Part shown: one piece after another, positions 14,201 through 25,815 of the stretch | Numbering within the stretch: position 1 is the stretch's first letter | Layout of the letters: the number at the start of each line of letters is the position of its first letter | From: Lutraria lutraria | Taxonomy: Eukaryota > Mollusca > Bivalvia > Venerida > Mactridae | DNA length: 64,000 nt | Reading direction: 5' to 3' | Assembly: GCA_964023205.1 (NCBI GenBank) | Contig: OZ026845.1 | Location: 4,164,001 to 4,228,000, forward strand | Notes under the pieces: model-generated | Databases searched by the model: none | The model's input: only the letters and a program-made list of their open reading frames with translations | What the model was told of the DNA's origin: nothing | Position numbers and translations under genes: made by a program

Positions 14201-16901
14201 ATTTTGACTTCTATGACAGACGGATGTTTATATGCTCGATGAACTATAAACTTTAAAGCAGACTTTGAACCTAATTTTCTTACAGTAAGCATTGAAGTTG
14301 TTTAAAGATACCATCAAAATTACATACGTCGGGCTAAACATGGTGAACTCAATCTTCCGAATTTAGCCACTCCAATAACCTATATAAATATTCCCTTGGC
14401 CTTAACAACTGTCAAAAAATATTCCTCGGTTTGGTTATAAACCCGATTTTTTACGATAAGAATGATATTATGAGCATAAACTATGGATTACAATGTGTTT
14501 TCACTCCTGTTATACACGTCATATAGCCTGGAGACAGTGGGTTCGAATCCGAGCGTGACCACAGCGTTCCTGACCAGGTACACGTTGGCACACGGTCTTA
14601 AATAAACCCCGACACATGTATGCATCATCATACCAAATTTGGTGCTTGTATGAAAATTTGCACTATTTTGCCAAGAAGTACGTTTTATTTATCCCGCTAT
14701 ATACCAGTATGTTGTTTGTACCACTAGTGATCAACAGTTACACATATCAGGGTAATATTATAAATGCCTTCATTCATAATGGAAATAAAGGGACAAGTTC
14801 CCTCAAATACACATTGACACCCACCCACTGAGTATATAAGGTTACCATATCTTTAGTAGTATAAAGCAACAACAGCAACAACTTTATGATGAGGCATAAA
14901 AAAAACCTCCCTGGCCCAATCAACCCTTATCATTTCTACTGACCCTACTTTTTGGGGGGTCTATCATACTCAATGTCAATTTCATTATTGCCTAAATTAT
15001 CATATAATTATCATGTGAACTTTATCCCCTAAAATAAAAAGTTCAACTAATTTATCGCACCTATACTCAGTGGGGGGGGGGGGGGGGGGGGGGTAATGAA
15101 AACCAAGGTTTTTGTTTTGGCCTCACAGGAAGAAACTAAGAACCAACTCACTTTGCCAGAATCTGTGGAGGCATCAATACAGCTGACCTTCACATTGCCA
15201 TGTGTGACTCCAGGTATGATTTGAACCCTCTGGAGATCACTGGCTAATATCACTATATCACATCCTGCTGCATATACCTGTAATTTAAAAAAAAAGTATC
15301 ATGATATTCACCACTAAATACTATTTACATATTTTCCTGATCTTGCGGAAGAACAAGTCCAATAAATTATAATAAACCGTACAAAAGCAGCTGTTTTAAT
15401 AAGGCCTAAATTAAAAATATCTTTGTTTGCCCTTTACCAACCCTGAATTTTAGAAGAGGGTCGGTAGGTAGGAAAATCATTTTATTTTATTTCTAAATTT
15501 GACTTTTACCTAGCATGAAATTACACTTCTATCTAGAAGCATCCTTTACTAATTTTATGTATTCTGCTACCATACAACCATTTATTGTGTGCATTAATCA
15601 ACCACAAACATGTACTCAGTGCATTAATTAACACACATTATTGTTTTCATTCATTACTTCAAATGATACCTACTTTAAATGTTTATCGAAAGCACTGAGT
15701 ACATGTTTATTTCCAAAGTATAAAAATAAAGCTCACCCAGATTTTGCAATAAAATGTTTTGAGTAGGCATGATTTTTTCGGGTCGGTCGGTAAAGGGCAA
15801 ACAAACTTAATTTTAATTTAAGCCTAATGTATCTAAATATTTAAAGTTCCAGTATGGGACCATACCGATGATGCAATGGTTCACATAATAAACTTATTCT
15901 TGGTCCTGATGTTTTCCTTCTACATTTCTATTGTCGCAGGATGAAGGTTCCAATAATGAAACTGCCCTGCGGTTAAGTAATAAGATCAATTTATTCGTTT
16001 CCAATATCGTTATTTCTACTTATTAAGTTATTTTGGTCCCAGTAATATGACCAGATTGTCTCAATGTCTGTTTAAACTTTATACCTAACCCGATTCAGCA
16101 TTATAATTATGTTGCTCATCTTTTTCTGTATGATTATCTAATACCAGAATCGGACCGAACAGCGGACATTTATTCATGATTATGTTAATTACTTTTATTT
16201 GGCGATGAATCTACTTTATCCATACACATCGATAAATAAAGTAAAAGTAGAGATTTTTGGGAAATGTAAGGTCATCTGGTCGATCCAACAACATACAATA
16301 ATATTCATCCATCATTTACGTGTAAACTGAACAAATCTACAGTACACCAGAAACAAGCACTATAATTGTGAAAAATAAGGGTAAGACTAAGAGCATACAA
16401 TCTGTTCCTCGTTGCAATCTCATTCTAGAGGTGCGAAGTCTATAATATTGTTAATTTGTGTGCTTTTTGTTTAGTTCTGATGTTCTAGCTATGTTTGTTT
16501 AAGAGCAAATTACACTTTTAAGTGATTGCATTGTTTAGTTATCCAAGTCCCCCACTTTTTTCAGGTGAGAGATGGACAATCCCCCATGATTTTGTAAATC
16601 TAGACGCAACACTGAGCTCATCTCATTACCGTTTATGTGTGCAATGAAAATATCCAGATTTATATTAACAGAAAACAGAAAAGGCTGCTTTGTCATTAAT
16701 TCATTACCAAAGTGTGTTCTTTGGATTTGTGGGCGTCTAACTTGTTCGTGACATTCATTTTATGAAACAGACCAATACTTCTATCGAGCTGTCAAAAGAC
16801 AAAACGATACTTACAGTGAAATGTATTCCTTCAACGCTTCCTACAGCGTGACACTTATCGCCAAAATTACAAGCTCCTGTTAAAACTTGATGTCGGTTCA
16901 T
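2264..16901 (-). CDS. DMXL: DmX-like / Rabconnectin-3 alpha, N-terminal WD40 exons (partial, continues left of window)
   Basis: Seven exons read leftward: 16815-16901, 15152-15277, 7230-7301, 5675-5753, 3461-3647, 2790-2856 and 2264-2303. All have GT-AG borders and phases that join cleanly (658 nt, about 219 residues). The start is ATG at 16901 because the N-terminus MNRHQVLTGA matches the known start of DMXL1/2 (MHLHQVLTGA); an upstream in-frame ATG at 16970 is less likely. Later matches to the family include GCDIVILASD and VQIIPG (exon 2), IQLWS preceded by LLTGG (exon 5), FSPDGLLFASAGK (exon 6) and LVKVWYEDRK (exon 7). These are the first blades of the N-terminal WD40 propeller. Family members are very large (about 3000 residues) and work with Rabconnectin-3 beta (WDR7) in V-ATPase assembly, endolysosomal acidification and synaptic vesicles. 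The remaining exons lie left of base 1. Invertebrates usually have one DMXL gene, so DMXL1 and DMXL2 cannot be told apart here. Confidence 0.93.
3226..3400. mobile_element. 175-bp MITE with CAGTC TIRs and TA target duplication (copy 1)
   Basis: The left end CAGTCAAGCC and right end GGTTTGACTG are inverted repeats flanked by TA on both sides, as in the Tc1/mariner-pogo superfamily. The interior has GGCCTTTATT and GAGGTGGCC words that recur at 33191-33368 and 47982-48140. It lies in the DMXL intron between exons 5 and 6 and has no coding capacity. Confidence 0.75.
3918..4085 (+). repeat. Minisatellite, about 23-25 bp period, about 7 copies
   Basis: Imperfect units built on ACCAGTCTAAATTTCTGTCT repeat about seven times in DMXL intron 4. 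Unit lengths vary and several units are diverged, so the array is old. Confidence 0.75.
4806..5336 (-). repeat. tRNA-derived SINE (V-type tail), interrupted, minus orientation
   Basis: The left part (GCCGATTCACCTGA, then CCTTCCACAAGGAAC and CTCCACATGTGG) is the reverse complement of the body of the SINE at 34892-35185. The tRNA-like head with CTGGATTTGTAACC is at 5285-5330. The copy is about twice the length of the other, so it carries inserted or diverged DNA in the middle. Confidence 0.6.
8353..8377 (+). repeat. Poly-G tract, 25 G
   Basis: Uninterrupted homopolymer in DMXL intron 2. Similar tracts lie at 15072-15093 (22 G) and 62206-62219 (14 G). Runs of this kind can fold as G-quadruplexes, and their lengths are often unreliable in assemblies. 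Confidence 0.95.
10148..10527 (+). repeat. Tandem duplication, two 190-bp copies
   Basis: Copy 1 is 10148-10337 and copy 2 is 10338-10527. They differ at only a handful of positions (for example GTTTAGTGG versus GTTTATTGG), so the duplication is recent. It lies in DMXL intron 2 and has no ORF. Confidence 0.9.
10700..10750 (+). repeat. Paired YY1-like words (AAGATGGCCGCC) in repeat-like DNA
   Basis: AAGATGGCCGCC at 10713-10724 and AAAATGGCCGCC at 10733-10744 are spaced exactly 20 bases apart. The words match the YY1 consensus. The surrounding open frame (10540-10857) has no recognisable protein similarity. Confidence 0.5.
10870..14520. other. Large DMXL intron 2, middle part
   Basis: This stretch is somewhat less AT-rich than the flanks. 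It holds a poly-C run near 10880 and overlapping open frames on both strands at 12377-12607 (plus) and 12570-12899 (minus, 109 codons). No protein family is recognised in either, and no DMXL exon is expected here because exons 2 and 3 join in phase. Confidence 0.4.
14524..14610 (+). repeat. SINE fragment with intact B box
   Basis: GGGTTCGAATCC (about 14539-14550) is a perfect RNA polymerase III B box, followed by SINE-like GCACACGGTCTTAAATAAAC. The A box half is not clear, so the copy is 5'-truncated or diverged. Confidence 0.5.
15072..15093 (+). repeat. Poly-G tract, 22 G
   Basis: Homopolymer about 60 bases beyond the splice donor of DMXL exon 2, inside intron 2. Confidence 0.95.
15403..15824. 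mobile_element. 422-bp MITE, GGCYTAAA TIRs, TAA target duplication (Harbinger-like)
   Basis: The left end reads GGCCTAAATT and the right end, reversed, GGCTTAAATT. Both continue to TTTGTTTGCCCTTTACC followed by ACC/GACC repeats, giving arms of about 40 bases. TAA flanks both ends (15400-15402 and 15825-15827); a 3-bp TWA duplication is typical of PIF/Harbinger. It lies in DMXL intron 1 and has no transposase. Confidence 0.75.
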
Positions 16902-16979
16902 TTTTAGTAAAACAGGCGTAAATATGTAAGCATAATTATCGATTAGTCGGTAAAAGTAGGTGAATGTCACTTGATGACT

Positions 16980-17050
16980 TCCATCTTGGATTTGTTACGA
17001 GATCTCGCCTATATCCCGCGAGATTATCGGGTGAGCATTAACCTTACACG
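16980..17050 (-). promoter_or_regulatory. Probable DMXL promoter / 5' leader
   Basis: About 80-150 bases upstream of the DMXL ATG lies a GC-richer patch. On the minus strand it contains AAGATGG (16981-16987), the core of the YY1 site often found just downstream of start sites in housekeeping genes. It also has the near-palindrome TCCCGCGAGA (17014-17023), close to the TCTCGCGAGA promoter element, and a second GAGATCTCGCC at 17000-17009. No TATA box is evident. The assignment rests on position and motifs only. Confidence 0.45.
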
Positions 17051-19373
17051 TGCGTGATAATGACTTTAAATTAAAAAGCGAAATAGTATTATTCATCGAA
17101 ATGGTTTCAAATTCAACGGGTCGTCTCCCTTACTATATGTTTCTATTTAATCTCCCGTCCATTTCAAAGTGTAGTAAAAACACGCTCAGAAAGTACTTTG
17201 TTACAATATGTGATTCAGTTTTTTTATTTTTTTTATTAGATAAAATATTGCACTTTTTTACTTCTAAACATTCTCGTGAAGTAAAACTGGAGTTATAGTG
17301 CGTATAGTACTTATACACATATACATATGCATGTACAATATATTGACAAAACGTTTTGTACTTTCTGCATGATTTTATAGTAGTTTTAGAACCGATTGCA
17401 TTTATCCACAGTCTTGTATTTATGCCATGAAACGGTTTCCATACTATCTAACTGGTACCCATTCCATGACTTTGATTGTTTATACATTACCAGAAAACAG
17501 TGGCAGGTTAATTTGCTTTTATTCTGTTCAAGTTATTGTATTACACTTGACTGTGAATAATTAAAGGCTTTGTACACATAAGTCAACGGGAACCATGTAG
17601 TTTACACACTATCACATGTGAGGATTATTGAGAACTCAATAATGTTTGAATAGGCCGGGCTCACTGGGGGAGGGGCAACGAAGTATCACGAGAGGCGGTT
17701 TGCATCGAAAACATGTGTATGTTATAATTATGCAACGACAATGACACAGGTTAAGTACACATAACGTGGTTGAAAAGCTAAGGACGACATTTTTCGTAAT
17801 ATTGACATTGTATTTTGCTGGAATATCATATTCCAAGTACGAAACACGGTGAATAGAAACGTTTAATAATATTAAACAGTTGTATGTAGTTTATTTAGTA
17901 TCATTTACGTATGTATTAAGCTCCAAAATTGGGGATGTTCGTAGAAAGTCTTGTTTCGGTAGATTTTTCATTAAAATATTTTTCGTGAGTATCATTTCTA
18001 ATACTTATTGGGTATGGTATACTTATTCAATCATTTTGTCTTCATTAGAATATTTTGTAGGTGAAATAAGTACAATTGAACGGGTTTTGTTGCATACTAC
18101 GACTGTGTTAGTTTCTCACAGAGTGTGTGCTAAACGAAGGTCACTCTTCATGTGTACGTTGCTCATTGAAGTCAAAATCAATTTCAGGATACAGACCACG
18201 CGGTGTGTAACACTGTATGTACTGCCGGGCGCCATTTGCCTGCATGTTAGAAGCGCAATGGCACTGTGCAAACTCCAGCATATAGAGCGTTACGTTCATG
18301 AGGGAAGCAAATGATAGAGGTACAACTAAATATCGGCATATAACTTAAAATGAAGGGTCATTACAATATCGACATCGACGACATGACAACGAACACAGAA
18401 ACTAGAATAGGGCAATGGTGTTAACGAATCGGAGAAATTAAATAATTTTAGGTAACAGCAGATTTCAAAATTGTTCAAACTCGTAAATTATATAATTATG
18501 TGCCTAAATCATAACGCAGTTATTAAATCATAAGACCATCTGACAATTCTAACTGTTCTCTTCAGACCATCATACATACATAGATAACTGTCAACTGCAA
18601 ACATAATTGATCATACACAATTGACTTCAGAGTTAAACATCCACACATTCTGTTAATAACATATAAACACATAAAAAGAGACTTCAGTTGACACCATACA
18701 CACTAGTCTAGTGCGAAAGGTCTTGTTGTATAAGCGTATGTGCAGTCTATTCAATCTGATAAGCGGTGGGGAGATGATGTTCACAGACACGATGCCAGTA
18801 TCATGGGTGCTAAATGTAATACAAATGGGTTTCATCATCATAATAATTTTGAGGAAAACTGCTGTTACACAGGCAAATACAAACTTCATAAGAACAACTA
18901 ACAAAACAATAAAAAAAACCTGACATTTCGTCCTCCTGCCGGTTAAACTTTTCAAAATGGCATGTGGAGGTCAGAAAACATGCAGAGACTGTTTACATAA
19001 AATTTCGTTCGTACGTCCATATTGTTATTATTCAAAGTTTGATATATACTCGGACAGTAACTCTTCATGCCACATTTATTATAAACAACAAAATCATGCA
19101 TGTCAAATTTTTATTGATTATATATTCATTAAATGCAAATAGCAATTACTGTAACATTTCTCAAGCTATATATTAAAGTATAAGACGGTAATTTTAATGT
19201 TTGCACATTTTAATGTCTCATGTAGTAAACTTATTAAGTATAACCAGGGATGCTATTGTATCCCTGGTTTAATACGTTTGCTCGCAATGTAGAAACCGGC
19301 ATAATTCTAATTAATATTTTGTTGATGGATAAGTCGAGTTCTGGTCCGATTATAGCGATGGAGGAGGCATGGC
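17051..19373. other. Intergenic, DMXL promoter to unit A
   Basis: No gene is recognised. An open frame without an ATG start covers 17880-18314 (plus, 144 codons) and one covers 18653-18955 (minus); neither resembles a known family. A 35-base word at 17563-17597 (AAAGGCTTTGTACACA and following) recurs at 32316-32350. TTTATT at 19109-19114 is a possible poly(A) signal for unit A on the minus strand. Confidence 0.4.
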
Positions 19374-21480
19374 TTATCGAGTCCGATTTGACGATGTGTC
19401 GTCCTTGCCTGGTTCAATTTTGTTTTCTGAAATTGTTCAAATTTAGAATATTTTATAATTGTTTTCATATGAAATAATAATACAATGTTCATAAATTGTT
19501 GACCCGCCCATCACTCTTTAACACGTCAATCATAAAAGCGAATCACAATGAAAACTGTTCATCAGTAAATAATTAAAAACGGAAAAGATGAATTAAGCCA
19601 TCTCATTGGAATGGTCACTTCTATAGAAGTGATTGCTCCTAATTTTTCACTCACATGATAAAACACACAAACGAGACTTCACTTGTATTCGCCCGGGGAA
19701 ATTGATTAAAGCTACCAATTACTTGATCATTTCGCCAGAGTTTATTACAAAATATATAAGTCACTTATAATTAACGAACGCGTAAGCAATCGAAACTTGT
19801 TTTCTTTGTTATTCTTAAGCTTGTTTGTATACAATCTAATACACATACCGTCGGGCAAAAATGGTTTCCCTTTTATCTTGCAATAGATAAAATGAATAAA
19901 CGTCGCTAAACAACAAAGGCCGAAGATGCTACCAAGAACAATAAGGGCTATCAGCCCTCCACTTATTCTAAAATATACAAGTATAAAATTATAAATAGCT
20001 TTTATACGTTTGTTTGGTCTTCGAACAGTAATTACTAGCCTTTTATCGCCGACAGTTCGATTCCTACCAGGGTCCATATTTCACCTATGAGGAAGATTCC
20101 TAGCTAGTTTACTATAGGTCGATAGTTCTATTCAGGTTTTAGCCTGGGGTGTTCCACCACCTTTGAATCTGGACATTCGCCAAATCATACTTTGCTGTTA
20201 CATGTGTTAGTACTACACAAAATTGACCTACTGTAGGTTTAATTATACACCACATTTACTCGAATCAAAATCTAAGGGAAGCCATACAAATCATGGAGTT
20301 CTTCAATACGTTGATCATGTTTGACATGCATACTCGAAATTCCAGTCGTGTCTACATAGAGTCCATGTGCATTTAGTACAATGTTAAATATATCTCTTAT
20401 TATGAAAATTTATATAAAGTGCTTAGATATGTTCGACTTTCAACTATACTTACGAAGCTCCAACGGCGATGGCTGCGACGCCCCTTGCCCTAGCTGCGAC
20501 AGCCCCAAACTCTGAAATACCACCAAACCGAAGTTAACTACATGTAATAAAGGTTACCATATGTGAACAACGCCCATTCTTTCGCAGGAAATCATAAATC
20601 AAGTATTTGTTATCTTTTACATACATTGTATTTATATACATAATGTATTTGTAGACCTGTTTTAGCGAAGTATCATGGCTATTAGTTCAAATCCCATCCG
20701 GGACCAGAAAAAAATCACGCGTGAGAAATCTGTCCAATTTGCTTTGGGCAAATAGGTTGTTTTATTCAAGTGTACGCCTGAGGCCTTGACCCACCATTTG
20801 ATCAATCCACGCTGTTGGTGCAAAGTTAAACCCCAGGGAAAATATTATCGAAAAAAAGGACAAATAATCTGTGTCTTTCATTTTCAGTTTTCGTCTATAT
20901 ATAACATTAAGAACATAAGGCACATAAACCAATACATGTACATTATGACATAAATAATTTTTTCAAATTACAAATGTTCCAACAAAATCATTAATAGTGA
21001 GCATGCATGTGCTAAATTTTCGGATGAAACTAATTACAGTAGAACTGGTTGTAACGAACTCCTGAGAACCTGAATAATGGCTTCGTAATGGCTATATTTT
21101 ACTATACACATTTATATCCATATAGCAATGCAATGAAGAAGAGCGTGTTCTGTGAAAATAGGAAACTTCACTGCTTCCGATTCTACACTGCACCCTTGTT
21201 CAATATAAATGTGTTTTACTGTGTCGTTTCCCGCGAGGATTTATAATACATCTTATGCCTGACACACAAGTTGGTCAAGTGGTTTGAAAGACATTAATTT
21301 AGAAGCTACATAAGGGTAATCAATTAGTAATAAAATAAACGAAATGACCACTTGGTCACTTGACTTGAAGTGGTTAAACTAAAGATCTCGGTATCATTTA
21401 TAGCCGTAATTATATTTACCAGAAAGAGCTAGAAGCAAAAAAGATAAAATCCGAACGATGTTTCTTGTCTTCAAAACCAT
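19374..21480 (-). CDS. Small single-pass membrane protein, unit A (truncated tail, no PPxY)
   Basis: Four exons: 21420-21480 (signal peptide, ending LLLALS), 20454-20511 (Ala/Arg/Gly linker), 19849-19967 (transmembrane, SGGLIALIVLGSIF) and 19374-19426. The phases join to a 96-residue ORF. The layout equals that of intact unit D: signal peptide, short extracellular linker, SGG-LIALIV membrane helix, a basic stop-transfer segment (KIKGKP) and a cytoplasmic tail. The tail stops early because a Gln codon of the paralogs is TAA at 19374-19376. Behind it the old proline-rich frame still ends in a second shared stop, so the PPPY motif is lost twice over. The protein could be a tail-less paralog or a young pseudogene. 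Function is unknown. Confidence 0.7.
20060..20195 (+). repeat. SINE body in intron 2 of unit A (partner of 29565)
   Basis: The stretch from CTATAGGTCGATAGTTCT to CACCTTTGAATCTGG aligns with 29640-29716 in the same intron of unit C. The element was therefore present before the two units separated. Confidence 0.5.
20660..20840 (+). repeat. tRNA-derived SINE in intron 1 of unit A
   Basis: It contains the B box-like TTAGTTCAAATCCCATCC followed by CGGGACC and a body with CTGTCCAATTTGC. A related fragment sits at 30590-30670 in intron 1 of unit C (TTTGAATCCCACCTGGGAT). Confidence 0.55.
21037..21221. mobile_element. Intron-1 MITE of unit A (CAGTARAAC TIRs, TA flank)
   Basis: CAGTAGAACTGG at the left and GTGTTTTACTG at the right are imperfect inverted repeats. 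Cognates lie at the same place in the other units: 30719-30990 (C), 35899-36067 (D) and a right end near 26616 (B). This is an old insertion carried through the gene duplications. Confidence 0.65.
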
Positions 21481-22247
21481 GTTTGGTATCTCTGGCACAA
21501 ATGACGAAAGATTTCGAATGGCAGTTTGTATATAGTATTTAAATCGAAGAATGCAATTGTTCTTTATGATTTCAACCGTTCAGTCAAGATTAATACCTAG
21601 ATTATCTGTTGCAGTCCATTGTTATACACTGCAGCGACACGGAAGATGAATATATATAACATAAATTAGCAAGCTTGCAAGATTTATTTCTGAAGTACAT
21701 GTTGGCACTATACCCATGAGCACACAGTGATAATTAATTTGAATACACTTTGAACATTATGTAAAGATTGGTATGCCAAAGATATACATACTTAACACCA
21801 GATGATATAATGTATATGATACCATAATAACAAAAAAGAACATTATTCAATACAATGTACATCGATACATGTACAGTCATGTAATACAAAAATACCAAGA
21901 AGGTAAAGGACGGCATGAGACAAACAAAATACAAGCTTTAATAACGATAGTTAAACCAATACTTAGGCCATACAAACTGTAGATTACATCATTTTAAAAA
22001 ATATAATCATGAACAACTTTCTAAAAATACTTTCGTTTTGGGTAGTTTATAATTCATTTTTTGGGGCATATTTGGTCTTTCCCAAATATATCTATAATTT
22101 ATAAATCTTTTTTTTTTCAATTCATTGTACATGTACAATGGACATTCAAATGATGCACGAAATTCATCTTCTAATTTAGAACTAAAATTTCTCTCTCACC
22201 ATTAAGGACTTGCTACAGGTTTTTGCCGTTCTTAAATCTATGTGTAA

Positions 22248-22490
22248 TCATTTTAAAACGCGACATGGGGTTTCTAAACTTTCAATATCTAGCATGGTCA
22301 TATGGTTAGCAAAATTCACAAAATTAGTAGAGCTTTTTAATTCTGAAGGCCATTTTTGTATAAAAGTTTCAGTTAATCTTTGTTTGACTGTATTCATAAG
22401 TATAAATGCTTCACCAGCTCCCTGATTAATCCACACATCACTAGTTTTAGTTCTGCAATAGTCCCTAAGCAAGCATAACGTCATACACAA
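22248..22490 (-). mobile_element. Non-LTR retrotransposon (LINE) ORF2 fragment
   Basis: An 80-codon minus-strand frame includes VWINQGAGEAFILMN and TETFIQKWPSEL. This resembles the region downstream of the reverse transcriptase domain in invertebrate LINEs (pattern W-x-x-Q-G-V-G then K-Q-R). No catalytic core is present; it is a dead 3' scrap. The family assignment is from memory and tentative. Confidence 0.5.
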
Positions 22491-22879
22491 CTTTATAACA
22501 TATTTTGTATTACATTTGTATTTGATTGAACAATTTTATGCCATTGTTTAAAAACCGCTTTATAGCATGCGATGTACTTAACCATTGAACAAATCGACTT
22601 GATGCATACTACATAATTTTTGATAGCGTGTATGGTACATTTAATAGAGATGATAAGATAAATTGGTATTTCTTGCATGCTTAATTTTAAGTTTTTAAAT
22701 TTAGTTTCATGTACGTTTAATTAATTAGGAAAGTACACGTGATGTTTCACAAGTATTGTCACTATCAAATCAAAAATCAAAGTCATGTCCCTTAATTTAT
22801 ACCATTCCTTAGAACATAAGTTTTGTGTACACGGAGGAATTCTTAGTCTAAAAGTCCAATTAGCTTTTTTTGATATCAA

Positions 22880-23230
22880 AATTAAAGTCGGTCTTATTTT
22901 TTCCTAGAGTGATGACTCACCAGTAAAACTGTCTTTTTCTTGCAAAATGAACATTTCGACATTTTCTCTTTTTTTAATCACGAATGTAGCACAGTATTTT
23001 TCAACGGTATTGCTAAGAAATAAGAAAAAAATAGAAAAAGCATCTGACAACATCTTTACGAGGTGTGGCTAAAGAAAGGCATAATGTAAATATTGTTTTA
23101 GAGTAAATGATATATATATCTTTTATCTTATTATCATTTTACCTATTGTTCTGTATTACTAAATTCAAAAAGTTTATGGGCCTTTATTATTAAGTTTATA
23201 AATACCTTGAAGTTTGCTTTAAACTTCAGT
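22880..23230 (+). repeat. Dispersed repeat, copy 1 of 3
   Basis: The words AATCACGAATGTAGCACAGT and AGCATCTGACAACATC recur in order at 41865-42090 (plus) and, reverse-complemented, at 57780-58070. The alignment extends over about 250-350 bases. No TIR or ORF is identified, so the class is unknown. Confidence 0.65.
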
Positions 23231-24403
23231 GATTGATTTCTAATTCACGTAACAGACTGCTACCTGGAGAAAATTGCCATATTGTTAATCAACTTAGGTT
23301 CAATATCTAGTACTCTTCAATCTGTTTCAAATCATGTTAAGTAACAAAACTAAAAGCGACAAAATCTACAGTTAAAGACACAGTTGGTTTGCCAAATAAA
23401 TGGATTCATAATTACATAAAGATAGTTCACATAGTGAGGGGTGGTAACTCACTCAGCACATTATAGAAAAAATCACGAAAAAAACTCACCTTCACATAAA
23501 ATCCACTTCATAACTTTCGAAACACTTTCTTTCATTATTTTATCTTTATTTCAACTTGATAATTAGAACAGATCAGAACAGAACGAAACTTTTTCTATGA
23601 ATCAAAAGATAGAACTTGATATGGAGGGTATACAGTATCTTAGAAACAAGATTATCAGCATGGTAACTAAACTGATTTTATTGCAAAATGAATTGACTGA
23701 CTAAATAAATGGTGTAATGTCATAATTGTTCAAGAAAAACGTAGAAAGATGATTGCATCACGACAACACAAAATTAATATACTCAAACACAACGATATGA
23801 TATTTTAAATAATAATAAAAAAACAAGATCGAACAACACACTTTTACATGAGTAAAATACTCATTCGTTTTACAAGTCATTCCATAAATGGACAACTACA
23901 CAGCAAAATAATTCATAGCAACCACCTCAATGTAAAGGCTACATCAATTTTACTACAGCATATTTCCATGTTTCAGTATATCCTCATTATTTGAAAAATA
24001 AGACAATATCAAAATAAATTCGGTCCAAATGGTGGAAGTAATATAAAAAATAATGTAATTTCGAGATTAAGACGGTTAACACATTTCAAATGCCTGATAG
24101 GCCTACATGTACAGCACAAATATCAAGTTGAAAGACGTTTTTCGCATTGTAGAAACTATTGTGTTAGAATGTGTTGGTTGATAAGCTTGGTCCTATTATG
24201 TCGATGGAGGAGGCGCTGCTTGTCCAGTCGGATTTGGTGAGGTGTCGTCATTGGCTGGACCAGTTTTATCTGGTCCTGAAAATATTAAATTTTAGATGGC
24301 TTAATTTTTTTTTTCATATTTAACAAAATTATACATTGTACAACATTTATACATCAATGAATATCATTTATGTACGATGATATATAAATAGCACATCCCA
24401 CAT

Positions 24404-24533
24404 AGGGTGATAAAACGTAATGTTCACCCGAGACAAGTAATGTCGACAGAGGCGTTAGCGCGTGAGGGCAGTTCCGTTATGGCAAGCAGGCCGAAATGTA
24501 ATGTCACAGGGTAACAATACGGACTGTCACCCT
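24404..24533. mobile_element. Foldback MITE inside unit B
   Basis: AGGGTGA with GTAATGTTCACCC at the left pairs with GTAACAATAC and TCACCCT at the right. The arms are imperfect and surround a GC-richer centre (GGCGTTAGCGCG). There is no coding capacity. Confidence 0.55.
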
Positions 24534-24824
24534 TTGACGTCATATAAGGTAATAGAGTAAATAAATCACGTGAGGTATAATAGTATAGATTGTCACGTCA
24601 GCTATATTCCAAATGATTAGCGACGGTGTCATCGATATCACACTAACATCTATATCGAAAGATCGATCGACACACCACCATCCAGTTTTGAATATTGTTT
24701 TTGCTTGATTTCATTAATTTTGTTCTTCGACCAAAATAAAGATTGACTTCAGATGAATTTCACAACAAAATTTAAATTCAGCACTTTATGTGGTTATTTG
24801 TACATTTTTATGATATGTGATAGA

Positions 24825-24926
24825 TATAAGCCGAAAACTGTCCATTATGAAAAATATTGGAGTGTTTGAGGCGCGTAGCGCCGAAGACACTCCAATATTT
24901 TACATAATGGGCAGTTTGAGGTTTAT
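24825..24926. mobile_element. About 100-bp near-perfect hairpin (foldback element)
   Basis: The arms AATATTGGAGTGT and ACACTCCAATATT flank a GGCGCGTAGCGCC centre. Outside them CATTATG/CATAATG and AAACTG/CAGTTT continue the pairing to ATATAA/TTTATAT. Part of one arm (ACACTCCAATATTAC) recurs at 26090-26104. Confidence 0.75.
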
Positions 24927-25527
24927 ATGTAACTTAAATCATTTCGATAGGATTACACAATGAATTGACCATGACAATTTATCATTCTTAAAGGCATCCG
25001 TCGACTTAATCATTCTAGTTCCCAATGACAATCAAGTGATTCATATTGATTTTCTTTCCTGTTTTTTTTTGGATAATACACTTTACTCATTAAAAGTCAC
25101 TAAAGAAGACTATTGGCTTTAAAAAAGTAGTAGGGATTCATTTTCTTTCATTATTATGACCAGATAAATAGATAAAATAGCGTTTGAATTTAACTGCTTA
25201 AAAAGCCATCACGGAAGGTACCTTTAAATCATATCTTTCAATCACACTGCACGGGTAGCACGAGGAATATACATTTTATTCAAACTATTCGCATCTACTC
25301 AAGTCGTGTCATTCCTATGTGTTCATTTGTTGGGAATGGGTTTGTAAACCAGCGTGGAATAATTTGGAAGATGTGAATAGGAAAAACTGTTTATGTAGGA
25401 TTTCCGTCTAACACTTTTGTTTGATTTAATTTGTTATATTTCAAGGTATGAATTGTATTGAAATTTGTTCATATTGAGTATTATGAAATTTGATCAATTG
25501 ATTCTTCATATATATTTTTGTTGTAAT

Positions 25528-25615
25528 AGGAGGAATATAATGCAACCAGTGCGGGGCTTAACCCGCAATTTCCTGCTTGCAAGTCAGAAAGCTCTACCAA
25601 CTGAGCTTATCGGGT
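25528..25615 (-). repeat. tRNA-Ala-like SINE head 1
   Basis: On the minus strand the head contains AAGCTCAGTTGGTAGAGC (a near-perfect A box), a CTTGCAA anticodon loop (TGC, alanine) and a degenerate B box GGGTTAAGCCC. The mismatched anticodon stem shows it is not a working tRNA. A sister copy lies 270 bases on. Confidence 0.65.
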
Positions 25616-25815
25616 TATTAATATTACAGCCAGTTCATAAATACAAGTACAATGTACAGTACTGCTACATTCATCCTACTGTTTTATTCAAAATAATTTA
25701 TCGCGTCAACCAGAGGTTTTTTGAATAACCCAATCTTTGCTTCACCCTAAGTGTAGTATTCCAAGGTTGGTCTCACATTCATGTCACCAAAGGTAATAGG
25801 AAGAGGAAATTAATG

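Larger units (their letters stand above)
21481..24195. other. Spacer between unit A and unit B
   Basis: It holds a LINE scrap (22248-22490) and a dispersed repeat (about 22880-23230). Stretches around 22620-22740 and 23250-23330 recur in the spacer between units B and C (27870-27990 and 28045-28150), so the duplicated block includes spacer DNA. No other gene is seen. Confidence 0.55.

Noticed and set aside
15047..15151. Extension of DMXL exon 2 into the poly-G region
   Set aside because: The frame stays open, but the DMXL match ends at the GGCAAA/GTGAGT donor; beyond it the translation is only homopolymer-derived.
17842..18316. Long open frame (144 codons) upstream of DMXL
   Set aside because: It has no ATG at its start, no recognised domain, and several TM-like stretches that AT-rich DNA gives by chance.
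18653..18955. Minus-strand frame with a signal-peptide-like start
   Set aside because: The hydrophobic part arises from T-rich DNA, the first residue is not an ATG, and the rest has no family features.
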